Positions 1 to 5,169 of a stretch of 5,169 nucleotides of DNA are shown here, one piece after another. Where the stretch lies: the NCBI GenBank assembly GCA_900754535.1, contig CAAEDF010000213.1:1-5169 (forward strand). The letters are read 5' to 3'. The notes under the pieces were generated by a model, which searched no databases, was not told the DNA's origin, and saw nothing but the letters and a program-made list of their open reading frames with translations. Positions within the stretch are counted from its first letter, which is position 1, and the number at the start of each line of letters is the position of its first letter. The DNA is from Clostridia bacterium (GTDB lineage Bacteria; Bacillota; Clostridia; Oscillospirales; CAG-382). Both the position numbers and the translations under genes were made by a program.

Positions 1-1199
1 GACGAACCGCCGAAAGCAAACGCCTGGAAGACCGGGTTGCCGGTCATGGCAAGCAGTATCGGGAACACTGCGATAAATCCGAGGAACAGAGCACCTATAA
101 AGGTTATCCTGTTGAGGACCTTTTTGATGTAATCCGCCGTCGGCTTGCCGGGGCGATAACCGAGTATCGTGCCGCCGTTCTTCCTGATATTGTTTGCGAC
201 CTCGACCGGGTTGAAGGAAATGGAGTTATAGAAATACGCAAACGCGATTATCAGCAGGAAGTAAACAATGGCGTAGAACGGCCATTTGCTTGCTGCGGAG
301 AACCAGTCGTTTATGCCGGTGCTCCAGCTTTTGAAGATAAGCGCGAGCGTTGCGGGTATGGATACTATCGCCTGAGCGAATATGATAGGCATAACGCCGC
401 TCATATTAAGCTTTATCGGCAGATGCGTATTCATGCCGCCGTACATCTTTCTGCCAACCTGGCGCTTTGCATACTGTACGGGAAGTCTTCTCTCGGAATT
501 CGTTATGAAAACGACGAGGGTGACGACCGCAAGCATGAAGAGCGTGATAAAGATAAGGTAGAAGAGGTACTGGATTTCGCCCTCGAACGCAAACTTGAGA
601 TATTCCCACGCATAAGAAAGCATTGCCGGTGCACGCGAAACGATATTGACAAAAAGTATGATGGAGATACCGTTTCCTATGCCGTGAGCGTCGATCTTTT
701 CGCCCAGCCACATAACCAGATATGCGCCGGCCGAGAAAGAGGCAACGATAACGATGCATGCGAACCAGCCGGTATCGCGAAGGAGTTCTTTTATGGTAAG
801 GTAATAACCATATGCCGTGATAACCGCAAGGACGACCGTGACATATCGGGTGATCTTCTTGATCTTATCCTGTCCGTCGGGTCCGCTCTTCTGCAGACGC
901 TCAAGTGCGGGAATGGCAACGGTAAGAAGCTGCATTACGATTGATGCCGTGATATACGGGGTAATCGACAATGCAAACAGCGTTGCTTTGGAAAACGCAT
1001 CGCCGGACAGCAGATTGAAATAACCGAGCAGTGAGGTTGAGACGCTCGTCTGGCTGAAATAGTAGCTGAGAGCGTCAGAATCAACATACGGCACGCGTAT
1101 TGCGGAGCCGATCCGGAAAAGCACTATTACAACAAAGGTATATATAAGCTTTTTGCGGATTTCATCTATACGCCACGCGTTTCTTAACGTTTCCAGCAT
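1..1199 (-). CDS. secY: SecY, protein-conducting channel subunit of the Sec translocase (3' end missing)
   Basis: SecY is the main membrane subunit of the SecYEG channel, which exports unfolded preproteins (driven by SecA) and inserts membrane proteins from translating ribosomes. The visible 399 residues start MLETLRNAWR and run in one open frame to the window edge. TM1 lies around residues 18-38, the plug region around 55-75, and the signature TPYITASIVMQLL spans 80-92. GIGNGIS is at 173-179. The basic cytoplasmic loop with ERRLPVQYAKRQVGR spans 236-250, and the YRPGKPT loop carries R349, equivalent to the functionally critical arginine of the E. coli C5 loop. The sequence breaks off in TM10 at FGGS, so about 30-40 residues are missing, judged from the usual length near 430. 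The start directly abuts the rplO stop, and a GAGGTGG ribosome binding site lies inside rplO, so translation is probably coupled to rplO. All family hallmarks in the visible part are intact. Confidence 0.98.
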   Translation of the reverse strand, partial: MLETLRNAWRIDEIRKKLIYTFVVIVLFRIGSAIRVPYVDSDALSYYFSQTSVSTSLLGYFNLLSGDAFSKATLFALSITPYITASIVMQLLTVAIPALERLQKSGPDGQDKIKKITRYVTVVLAVITAYGYYLTIKELLRDTGWFACIVIVASFSAGAYLVMWLGEKIDAHGIGNGISIILFVNIVSRAPAMLSYAWEYLKFAFEGEIQYLFYLIFITLFMLAVVTLVVFITNSERRLPVQYAKRQVGRKMYGGMNTHLPIKLNMSGVMPIIFAQAIVSIPATLALIFKSWSTGINDWFSAASKWPFYAIVYFLLIIAFAYFYNSISFNPVEVANNIRKNGGTILGYRPGKPTADYIKKVLNRITFIGALFLGFIAVFPILLAMTGNPVFQAFAFGGS

Positions 1200-1640
1200 T
1201 TATACCACCTCGGTCTTTCCGCCGGCAGCCTCTATCTTTTCCTTGGCACTTGCGGAAAAGATCTTGGCCCTGACGGTCAGCTTTTTGGTGATTTCTCCTT
1301 TGCCCAATACCTTCAGTCCGTCAAGCTCCTTGCGTATGATACCGTTTGCAAGCAGCGCCTCGATATCCACGACGCTGCCGTCGTCAAACAGCTCAAGCTT
1401 ATCAAGATTGACTATTGCATATTCCTTGGAAAAATGATTGGTAAAGCCCCTTTTGGGGAGTTTTCTGTATATCGGGAGCTGACCGCCCTCAAAGCCCGGT
1501 CTTACACCGCCGCCTGAGCGTGCGTTCTGCCCCTTGTGGCCGCGTCCGGCAGTCTTGCCGTTACCGCTGCCTGCTCCTCTGCCCTTGCGGTAATTGCTCT
1601 TTACGGAGCCGGGAGCCGGAGAAAGCTCATGAAGCTTCAT
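1200..1640 (-). CDS. rplO: 50S ribosomal protein L15 (uL15)
   Basis: L15 is a late-assembling 23S rRNA-binding protein of the large subunit with a long basic N-terminal tail that penetrates the rRNA core. The 146-residue product has the usual family length. The N-terminal half is glycine- and arginine-rich: LSPAPGS at 6-12, then [19 protein letters not shown] at 20-38, [25 protein letters not shown] at 42-66. The globular C-terminal domain ends GGKTEVV. The ATG start is the one that gives the conserved [12 protein letters not shown] opening. Its ribosome binding site, AAAGGATG, is weaker than those of its neighbours and sits about 10 nt upstream. This is the only gene in the window preceded by a long gap (130 nt, structured). 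Its stop TAA is immediately followed by the secY ATG, with the secY ribosome binding site encoded by its last codons. Confidence 0.98.
   Translation of the reverse strand: MKLHELSPAPGSVKSNYRKGRGAGSGNGKTAGRGHKGQNARSGGGVRPGFEGGQLPIYRKLPKRGFTNHFSKEYAIVNLDKLELFDDGSVVDIEALLANGIIRKELDGLKVLGKGEITKKLTVRAKIFSASAKEKIEAAGGKTEVV
1205..1211 (-). promoter_or_regulatory. secY ribosome binding site embedded in the rplO 3' end
   Basis: The minus strand reads GAGGTGG here, 5 nt before the secY ATG. These bases are also the Glu-Val codons and the first base of the final Val codon of rplO. The rplO stop TAA (1202-1200) lies between this site and the ATG with no spacer. A ribosome finishing rplO therefore covers the secY start, an arrangement that normally gives translational coupling. 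The sequence shows the geometry; coupling itself is inferred. Confidence 0.8.
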
Positions 1641-1662
1641 ATTATATGCCCATCCTTTCTGT

Positions 1663-1676
1663 TGAAATGCGTTTCA
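1663..1676 (-). repeat. Small inverted repeat competing with the base of the long stem-loop
   Basis: TGAAA and TTTCA flank a 4-nt CGCA loop on the minus strand, giving a perfect 5-bp stem. The bases of its loop and stem are also the 3' arm (ACGCA) of the lowest helix of the 1668-1721 stem-loop, so the two helices cannot form together over these bases. The stem is AT-rich and short, so it is probably weaker than the long structure. It leaves the rplO ribosome binding site unpaired. Confidence 0.4.
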
Positions 1677-1721
1677 GCCGCTGTCTGACGGCACATACCG
1701 GTCGACAGCTGCCGCTACGCA
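1668..1721 (-). repeat. Long imperfect stem-loop (inverted repeat) upstream of rplO
   Basis: On the minus strand the arms starting TGCGT and ending ACGCA fold back on each other. The lowest helix is TGCGT/ACGCA (5 bp), then a 2x2 internal loop, CGGC/GCTG (4 bp including one G-U), an A-G mismatch, GCTGTC/GACAGC (6 bp), a bulge, GAC/GTC, another bulge, GG/CC, and a 6-nt TATGTG loop. That is about 20 pairs over 54 nt, more than expected by chance in a short gap. It is immediately adjacent to the 1722-1745 hairpin with no spacer, and it ends about 10 nt before the rplO ribosome binding site. It could be an RNA processing or protein-binding site, or part of a palindromic repeat element. Confidence 0.65.
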
Positions 1722-1745
1722 GTCCGAAGGGGGATACCCTCGGAC
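1722..1745 (-). repeat. GC-rich hairpin in the rpmD-rplO gap
   Basis: On the minus strand GTCCGA pairs with TCGGAC (6 bp), then a single bulged T, then GGG with CCC, closed by a 5-nt loop. This is 9 pairs, mostly GC. No run of T follows on either strand, as the next bases belong to the arm of the 1668-1721 stem-loop, so an intrinsic terminator is unlikely. The two hairpins together look like one composite element of 78 nt. Confidence 0.65.
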
Positions 1746-1770
1746 AAATCCGGATTAAGTTCCGATGATT

Positions 1771-1953
1771 TTACTCGGCGTCCTCCACTTTGACAAGATG
1801 AACGATAACGTTTATCTTGCCCTCGAGGATGTGGTCTCTTTCCGAAACCACGGTATCGCCGATTTTTCTGAGTCCGAGAGAGTTGGCCGTAAGTATCTGG
1901 TTCTTCTTGCGGCCGATAAGGCTTTTTGTAAGCGTGATCTTTGCTTTTGCCAT
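1771..1953 (-). CDS. rpmD: 50S ribosomal protein L30 (uL30)
   Basis: L30 is a small peripheral protein of the large subunit that contacts 23S rRNA. It is a single ferredoxin-like domain, and its 60 residues match the bacterial family length. Recognisable features are the N-terminal strand [10 protein letters not shown], the IGRKKNQ segment at 13-19 (a family hallmark), the [10 protein letters not shown] stretch at 26-35, and the closing [12 protein letters not shown]. The ATG is preceded by AAGGAGG at 11 nt, and the upstream rpsE stop TGA runs directly into that site, so the two genes are tightly linked (17-nt gap). It sits between rpsE and rplO as in most bacteria that keep L30. Downstream it is followed by the unusual 130-nt gap rather than directly by rplO. 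Confidence 0.97.
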   Translation of the reverse strand: MAKAKITLTKSLIGRKKNQILTANSLGLRKIGDTVVSERDHILEGKINVIVHLVKVEDAE

Positions 1954-1970
1954 TGCTTCACTTACCTCCT

Positions 1971-2474
1971 TCAGCCGTTGACGGCCTCGACGGAGACGCC
2001 GCGCATACCTGCAACCTGTTCTACCGTCCTGAGTGACTTAAGAGCCTCAAATGTGGCTTTGGCGACATTGGTCGCGTTGTTCGAGCGAAGCGACTTGGCC
2101 CTTATATCGCGGATACCCGCGCTGTCAAGTATCGCGCGCATCGTGCCGCCGGCTATGATACCGGTACCGGGTGCGGCGGGCTTGAGAAGCACACGGCCTG
2201 CACCGAACTCGCCGATTATCTCATGCGGTATCGTTGTACCCTTGAGCGAAACCTCGATTATATTTTTCTTTGCCGCCTCAATGGCTTTTCTTATCGCTTC
2301 CGGGACTTCGGCGGCTTTACCGAGGCCGTAGCCCACGTGACCTGCGCCGTCTCCCACGACAACGAGCGCCGAGAATCTCGCGATACGGCCGCCCTTTACG
2401 GTTTTGGAAACGCGCTTTGTATCTATGAGGGTTTCCTTCAGCTCAACTGAGGAATAATCAACCTTCTTAGTCAT
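1971..2474 (-). CDS. rpsE: 30S ribosomal protein S5 (uS5)
   Basis: S5 lies at the back of the small subunit near the mRNA entry tunnel. It affects decoding accuracy and carries part of the spectinomycin-binding region. The product has 167 residues, a normal length. The N-terminal double-stranded-RNA-binding-like domain holds the loop [10 protein letters not shown] at 21-30, where spectinomycin-resistance changes map in other bacteria; it reads as wild type here. The family signature follows: [32 protein letters not shown] spans 33-64 in the conserved glycine pattern. The C-terminal domain has [12 protein letters not shown] at 99-110 and [18 protein letters not shown] at 128-145. The start is fixed by AGGAGG 5 nt upstream. 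The rplR stop TAG forms the first part of TAGGAGG, leaving only 9 nt between the genes. Confidence 0.98.
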   Translation of the reverse strand: MTKKVDYSSVELKETLIDTKRVSKTVKGGRIARFSALVVVGDGAGHVGYGLGKAAEVPEAIRKAIEAAKKNIIEVSLKGTTIPHEIIGEFGAGRVLLKPAAPGTGIIAGGTMRAILDSAGIRDIRAKSLRSNNATNVAKATFEALKSLRTVEQVAGMRGVSVEAVNG

Positions 2475-2483
2475 GTTAACCTC

Positions 2484-2843
2484 CTAAAATTTGAGACCGG
2501 CTTCACGCGCGCCGTCGGCAAGTGCGATTATTCTGCCGTGATATATATAACCGCCTCTGTCGAACACGACCTCGGTGATACCCTTCTCGATTGCGCGTTT
2601 TGCGGCGAGCTCGCCGACCTTTTTGGCGCTTTCCTTGTTGCCGCCTTCCTTACCGAACGCCGGTTCAACGCTGGAGGCCGAAACTAAAGTCTTTCCCGCC
2701 GTATCGTCGATTATCTGCACATAAATGTTGTTCAACGAACGATAGACACACATACGCGGCCTCTGAGCCGTTCCGCTGATCTTGGAGCGTACTCTTTTAT
2801 GTCTCTGAAGACGCTTCTGATTGCTGTCAGTACGATTAACCAT
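2484..2843 (-). CDS. rplR: 50S ribosomal protein L18 (uL18)
   Basis: L18 binds 5S rRNA and, with L5, anchors it in the central protuberance of the large subunit. At 119 residues it matches the family. The basic N-terminal tail ([12 protein letters not shown], 11-22) is followed by [25 protein letters not shown] with the expected RP-R-x-V-x-RS-NN-IYVQ pattern (23-47). The C-terminal hallmark [24 protein letters not shown] spans 94-117. The ATG start has AAAGGAG 8 nt upstream in an 18-nt gap after rplF. The 5S rRNA partner L5 is encoded in the same operon (rplE), consistent with co-assembly. Its TAG stop is built into the rpsE ribosome binding site. Confidence 0.98.
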   Translation of the reverse strand: MVNRTDSNQKRLQRHKRVRSKISGTAQRPRMCVYRSLNNIYVQIIDDTAGKTLVSASSVEPAFGKEGGNKESAKKVGELAAKRAIEKGITEVVFDRGGYIYHGRIIALADGAREAGLKF

Positions 2844-2861
2844 ATTTCCCGCTCCTTTCCG

Positions 2862-3401
2862 TTATTTTCCGGCCTTTCCGGATTTACGCTTGATCCTCTC
2901 GTCGGCATACTTGATGCCTTTGCCGAGATAGGGCTCCGGAGGTCTCTTTTCCCTTATTTCGGATGCTATCTGACCGACCTGCTGCTTATCGGCACCGGAA
3001 ACGACGACCGCGTTGGGGTTGGGGACGTCGAAGGTGATGCCGGCCGGCTCGGTGAAAACGACCTGATGCGAATATCCGATATTGAGCACAAGCTGGTTCC
3101 CCTGCTTTGCCGCACGGTATCCGACGCCGTTGATCTCAAGCTCCTTCTTGTATCCTTCGGTAACGCCTACAACCATATTGTTGATAAGCGAACGGGTGAG
3201 TCCGTGAAGGGCTTTATGCTCCTTGTCCTCGGAAGGGCGCTTGACATGGATAAATCCGCCGTCAAGTTCTATGAGCATATCGGGGTGAAGTTTCTGTGTA
3301 AGCGTACCCTTGGGGCCTTTGACGGTAACAACGTTACCGGCGGCTATATCCACCGTTACGCCGGAGGGAACCGCTATCTGCATTCTGCCTATTCTTGACA
3401 T
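2862..3401 (-). CDS. rplF: 50S ribosomal protein L6 (uL6)
   Basis: L6 sits at the base of the L7/L12 stalk near the sarcin-ricin loop of 23S rRNA and helps organise the factor-binding site. The 179-residue length is typical. It has two homologous alpha/beta domains. The N-terminal one begins MSRIGRMQIAVPSGV and includes VTVKGPKGTL (25-34). The HGLTRSLINNMVVGVTEGYKKELEINGVGYRA segment (66-97) links to the second domain. The C-terminal signature PPEPYLGKGIKYADERIKRKSGKAGK (154-179) is the rRNA-binding part. The start is supported by GAGGAGG 9 nt upstream, directly after the rpsH stop (16-nt gap). All conserved parts are present, with nothing odd. Confidence 0.98.
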   Translation of the reverse strand: MSRIGRMQIAVPSGVTVDIAAGNVVTVKGPKGTLTQKLHPDMLIELDGGFIHVKRPSEDKEHKALHGLTRSLINNMVVGVTEGYKKELEINGVGYRAAKQGNQLVLNIGYSHQVVFTEPAGITFDVPNPNAVVVSGADKQQVGQIASEIREKRPPEPYLGKGIKYADERIKRKSGKAGK

Positions 3402-3417
3402 AAGCCGTTACCTCCTC

Positions 3418-3819
3418 TTACCATACGAAGGCGAGTACTTCGCCGCCGATGTTTTCCTTGCGTGCTTTCTTGTCGGTCATTATTCCCTTTGAGGTGGAAA
3501 TGATCGCGATGCCGAGACCGTTCCTTACTCTGGGGATGTCCTGACAGGAAGCGTATATTCTCAATCCGGGTTTGGATACTCTGCGAAGACCTTCTATGGT
3601 CCTTGTTTTGCCTTCACCGTATTTGAGCGTGATGTTGATGACGCCCTGCTTGTTCTCGGTGTCGACGACTTCATAATTCTTTATGAAGCCTTCTTCCTTG
3701 AGTATCTCGGCGATGGCCTTTTTCATATTCGAGCACGGAATGCTGACCGTCTCGTGCTTTGCGGAGTTTGCGTTTCTGATCCGCGTGAGCATATCGGCAA
3801 CTACGTCTGTAACAAACAT
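3418..3819 (-). CDS. rpsH: 30S ribosomal protein S8 (uS8)
   Basis: S8 is a primary binder of the 16S rRNA central domain and is needed for early 30S assembly. In E. coli it also represses the spc operon by binding mRNA near the rplE start; I see no clear copy of that site here. The product has 133 residues, the usual length. The N-terminal domain opens with [16 protein letters not shown] (3-18). The C-terminal RNA-binding signature [33 protein letters not shown] (101-133) includes the STS motif that contacts rRNA. The start has AGGAGG about 7 nt upstream, running on directly from the rpsN stop TAA in a 13-nt gap. Confidence 0.98.
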   Translation of the reverse strand: MFVTDVVADMLTRIRNANSAKHETVSIPCSNMKKAIAEILKEEGFIKNYEVVDTENKQGVINITLKYGEGKTRTIEGLRRVSKPGLRIYASCQDIPRVRNGLGIAIISTSKGIMTDKKARKENIGGEVLAFVW

Positions 3820-3832
3820 TTTCCGTCCTCCT

Positions 3833-4018
3833 TTACCAGCTTGCTTTCTTTACTCCGGGTATCTGACCGCTGTAGGAAAGATTCCTGAAGCATATACGGC
3901 ATATGCCGAACTTACGAAGATAACCGTGAGGCCTGCCGCATATCTTGCAGCGGTTATAAGCGCGTGTGGAAAACTTGGGCGTCCGCTGCTGCTTGAGTTT
4001 CATTGATGTTTTTGCCAT
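3833..4018 (-). CDS. rpsN: 30S ribosomal protein S14, zinc-binding type Z (uS14)
   Basis: S14 binds the 3' major domain of 16S rRNA in the small-subunit head and is needed for late assembly. This is the short zinc-ribbon form: 61 residues with C24-K-I-C27 and C40-R-I-C43, a 12-residue spacer, and no N-terminal extension. The zinc-free long form has about 90-100 residues. Family hallmarks are [33 protein letters not shown] and the C-terminal [12 protein letters not shown]. The start is preceded by GGGAGG 9 nt upstream. It sits between rplE and rpsH, the usual spc position. Many zinc-type Firmicutes also keep a zinc-free paralogue elsewhere under Zur control; whether this genome does cannot be seen here. 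This type supports a Gram-positive, probably clostridial, host. Confidence 0.98.
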   Translation of the reverse strand: MAKTSMKLKQQRTPKFSTRAYNRCKICGRPHGYLRKFGICRICFRNLSYSGQIPGVKKASW

Positions 4019-4036
4019 TGTGACTGCCCTCCCTTG

Positions 4037-4576
4037 TTATCTTGCAAACGGCGCGCCGAGCAAGGTGAGAAGCTCTTTGGCTTCCTCGTCGGTGGTTGCC
4101 GTTGTTACGAAGCATATGTCCATGCCCCTGATCTTGTCGACCTTGTCATACTCGATCTCGGGGAATATGAGCTGTTCCTTGAGCCCGCAGGTGTAATTTC
4201 CGCGGCCGTCGAACGAATTGGGGTTGATGCCCTTGAAGTCCCTGACTCTGGGGAGAGCGAGCGAGAAGAACTTATCAACAAATTCATACATACGGTCGCC
4301 GCGGAGAGTCACCTTGGCGCCGATGTGGACGCCGGCGCGGAGCTTGAAGTTGGAAACCGACTTGCGTGCGGTGGTGGGAACAGCCTTCTGACCGGTTATG
4401 GCCGTGAGATCGTTTATAATGCTGTCGATGACCTTGGCGTTGTCTTTGGCGTCGCCGGCGCCGACGTTTACTACGACCTTATCAAGGCGCGGTATCTGCA
4501 TCGGACTTTTGTAGCCGAACTTCTTCATAAGAGCGGGAGCGACGTCACTTTTATAGAATTCCTGTAATTTTGCCAT
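4037..4576 (-). CDS. rplE: 50S ribosomal protein L5 (uL5)
   Basis: L5 binds 5S rRNA and, with L18, mounts it in the central protuberance, where it also contacts the P-site tRNA and the 30S head. The product is 179 residues, the standard length. The family signature [16 protein letters not shown] covers 29-44. The segment [23 protein letters not shown] spans 60-82. [34 protein letters not shown] spans 108-141, and [21 protein letters not shown] spans 150-170 before the terminal GAPFAR. The ATG start has AAGGAG about 11 nt upstream in an 18-nt gap after rplX. The 18-nt gap to rpsN includes that gene's ribosome binding site. Nothing unusual was found. Confidence 0.98.
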   Translation of the reverse strand: MAKLQEFYKSDVAPALMKKFGYKSPMQIPRLDKVVVNVGAGDAKDNAKVIDSIINDLTAITGQKAVPTTARKSVSNFKLRAGVHIGAKVTLRGDRMYEFVDKFFSLALPRVRDFKGINPNSFDGRGNYTCGLKEQLIFPEIEYDKVDKIRGMDICFVTTATTDEEAKELLTLLGAPFAR

Positions 4577-4594
4577 TATCTCGTACTCTCCTTC

Positions 4595-4921
4595 TTATAA
4601 AGTTTCGCCGCAGCGCTTGCAGGCTCTGATCTTCTCGCCGCTTTCGGTGATCTTATGAGCGATTCTTGTGCCCTTCTGGCACTTGGGGCAGTAGAGCTGC
4701 ACATTGGACGCGTAGATGGCGCCCTCGGTGGAGATTATGCCGCCTGCCTCGCCCTGTTTTCTGGGTTTGACATGTTTCTTTGCGACACGCACGCCCTCGA
4801 CGATCACCTTGCCCTCCTTGGGAGAGGTGGCAATGACCTTGCCTATGGCTTTTTTATATTTTCCGGAACGAACCATTACGGTATCGCCGGTCTTTACGTG
4901 CATTTTCTTTATTTTCTGCAT
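4595..4921 (-). CDS. rplX: 50S ribosomal protein L24 (uL24) with C-terminal zinc ribbon
   Basis: L24 is an early-assembly protein that binds the 5' domain of 23S rRNA and ends near the nascent-chain exit. The chosen ATG gives 108 residues. A KOW motif (about 10-37, VKTGDTVMVRSGKYKKAIGKV) opens the protein, followed by VEGVRVAKKHVKPRK and GGIISTEGAIYASNVQLY (60-77). The C-terminus carries C78-P-K-C81 and C101-K-R-C104, a zinc-ribbon-like pair found in many Firmicutes L24 proteins. An in-frame TTG six codons upstream (4939-4937) is rejected as start because it would place the AAGGAGG inside the gene; that site lies at the ideal 8 nt from the chosen ATG. A second in-frame ATG at residue 7 has no site of its own. 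It lies 14 nt after the rplN stop. Confidence 0.96.
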   Translation of the reverse strand: MQKIKKMHVKTGDTVMVRSGKYKKAIGKVIATSPKEGKVIVEGVRVAKKHVKPRKQGEAGGIISTEGAIYASNVQLYCPKCQKGTRIAHKITESGEKIRACKRCGETL

Positions 4922-4929
4922 TTCGATTG

Positions 4930-4936
4930 CCTCCTT
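4930..4936 (-). promoter_or_regulatory. rplX ribosome binding site that decides the start
   Basis: The minus strand reads AAGGAGG, 8 nt before the rplX ATG at 4921. It overlaps the last base of the rplN TGA stop (4938-4936). An in-frame TTG at 4939 precedes it and would extend L24 by six residues. Site position and family alignment both favour the ATG. Confidence 0.85.
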
Positions 4937-5169
4937 CAAACTACTTCAGGAGCCAGGGAGAGAATTTTCATATAGTCCTTTTCGCGCAGTTCGCGTGCTA
5001 CCGGTCCGAAAATACGTGTTCCCCTGGGGTTCTTGTCCTCTTTGATGAGGACTGCCGCGTTGTCGTCGAAGCGGATATACGAGCCGTCGGCTCTGCGGTG
5101 GCCCTTGACGGTCCTGACGATGACGGCCTTGACGACCTCGCCCTTCTTGACAACGCCGCCCGGAGAAGC
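4936..5169 (-). CDS. rplN: 50S ribosomal protein L14 (uL14), C-terminal part
   Basis: L14 lies on the large-subunit interface, contacts 16S rRNA in an intersubunit bridge, and is the docking site of the silencing factor RsfS. The window holds 77 residues plus the TGA stop; the frame enters from the right edge, so about 45 N-terminal residues are missing against the usual 122. The visible part reads [20 protein letters not shown], then [21 protein letters not shown], then the strongly conserved [30 protein letters not shown]. The family's interface residues are all in place. The TGA stop runs into the rplX ribosome binding site (14-nt gap). It is too partial to judge its start or upstream spacing to rpsQ. 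Confidence 0.97.
   Translation of the reverse strand, partial: ASPGGVVKKGEVVKAVIVRTVKGHRRADGSYIRFDDNAAVLIKEDKNPRGTRIFGPVARELREKDYMKILSLAPEVV

Larger units (their letters stand above)
1641..1770 (-). other. 130-nt structured rpmD-rplO intergenic region
   Basis: All other junctions in this operon are 0 to 18 nt, so a 130-nt gap stands out. Read on the minus strand it contains, in order, a 10-bp palindrome AATCCGGATT (1747-1756), a GC-rich hairpin (1722-1745), a long imperfect stem-loop (1668-1721) overlapped at its base by a small hairpin (1663-1676), and the rplO ribosome binding site AAAGGATG (1651-1658). There is no open reading frame of useful size. No U-rich tract follows either hairpin, so it does not look like an intrinsic terminator, and no convincing -35/-10 pair is present. 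It may be a cis-acting RNA element or an inserted palindromic repeat. Confidence 0.75.

Noticed and set aside
1641..1646. Perfect TATAAT on the minus strand directly before the rplO ATG, as a possible -10 box for secY
   Set aside because: No -35-like hexamer lies 16-18 nt upstream (ATTTCA is a poor match) and there is no TG extension. Transcription would begin inside rplO. AT-rich bases before a start codon are common.
1642..1653. Mini open frame ATG GGC ATA TAA just before rplO
   Set aside because: Three codons with the AAAGG motif directly touching the ATG, so there is no workable spacing. The motif more likely serves rplO itself.
1668..1745. Intrinsic terminator between rpmD and rplO
   Set aside because: Neither hairpin is followed by a T-rich tract on the minus strand; only TTT occurs after the long stem. 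A terminator here would also cut off secY.
4540..4640. E. coli-type S8 repressor site around the rplE start
   Set aside because: No convincing helix resembling the S8 site was visible at the rplX-rplE junction, and this control is mainly known from gammaproteobacteria.
423..4975. Long open frames on the plus strand, including 1765-2331, 2799-3398, 4034-4567 and 423-944
   Set aside because: Each lies antisense to a well-conserved ribosomal or secY gene, has no recognisable family and no consistent ribosome binding site. They are codon-bias shadows.
1..5169. A novel defence, mobile or biosynthetic system
   Set aside because: Every gene is a recognised member of the spc operon in its standard order, with no foreign gene, repeat array or integrase.

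Overview
The window is a stretch of the conserved bacterial spc ribosomal-protein operon, read entirely from the minus strand. In transcription order (right to left) it holds rplN (5' part missing), rplX, rplE, rpsN (zinc type), rpsH, rplF, rplR, rpsE, rpmD, rplO and secY (3' end missing). Every frame was followed from start to stop or to the window edge, and none shows a frameshift or an internal stop. There is no sign of a phage, CRISPR array, insertion sequence, tRNA or rRNA. The plus-strand open frames are antisense shadows of these genes.

The organism is most likely a member of the Firmicutes, probably class Clostridia, with moderate GC. The support is the short zinc-ribbon S14 (61 residues), an L24 with a C-terminal CxxC...CxxC ribbon, the presence of L30, near-consensus AGGAGG ribosome binding sites at most starts, and the textbook gene order. 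The class assignment is an inference from family resemblance, not a database result.

The layout is very tight. Nine of the ten junctions are 0 to 18 nt long, and in several the stop codon of one gene runs into, or forms part of, the Shine-Dalgarno of the next. At rplO-secY the stop and start codons abut, and the secY ribosome binding site lies inside the last rplO codons. Together the genes supply large- and small-subunit ribosomal proteins plus the SecY channel that docks on the ribosome exit side, so ribosome building and protein export are produced from one transcript. The operon promoter and its terminator lie outside the window.

The exception is the 130-nt gap between rpmD and rplO (1641-1770). 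It contains two adjacent inverted repeats: a GC-rich hairpin at 1722-1745 and a long imperfect stem-loop of about 20 base pairs at 1668-1721, with a small competing hairpin at 1663-1676. This is the only sequence in the window not explained by a conserved gene. It could be a cis-acting RNA element (processing or regulation of rplO-secY) or a dispersed palindromic repeat that landed in the operon; the window alone cannot decide. I found no previously undescribed protein system here.
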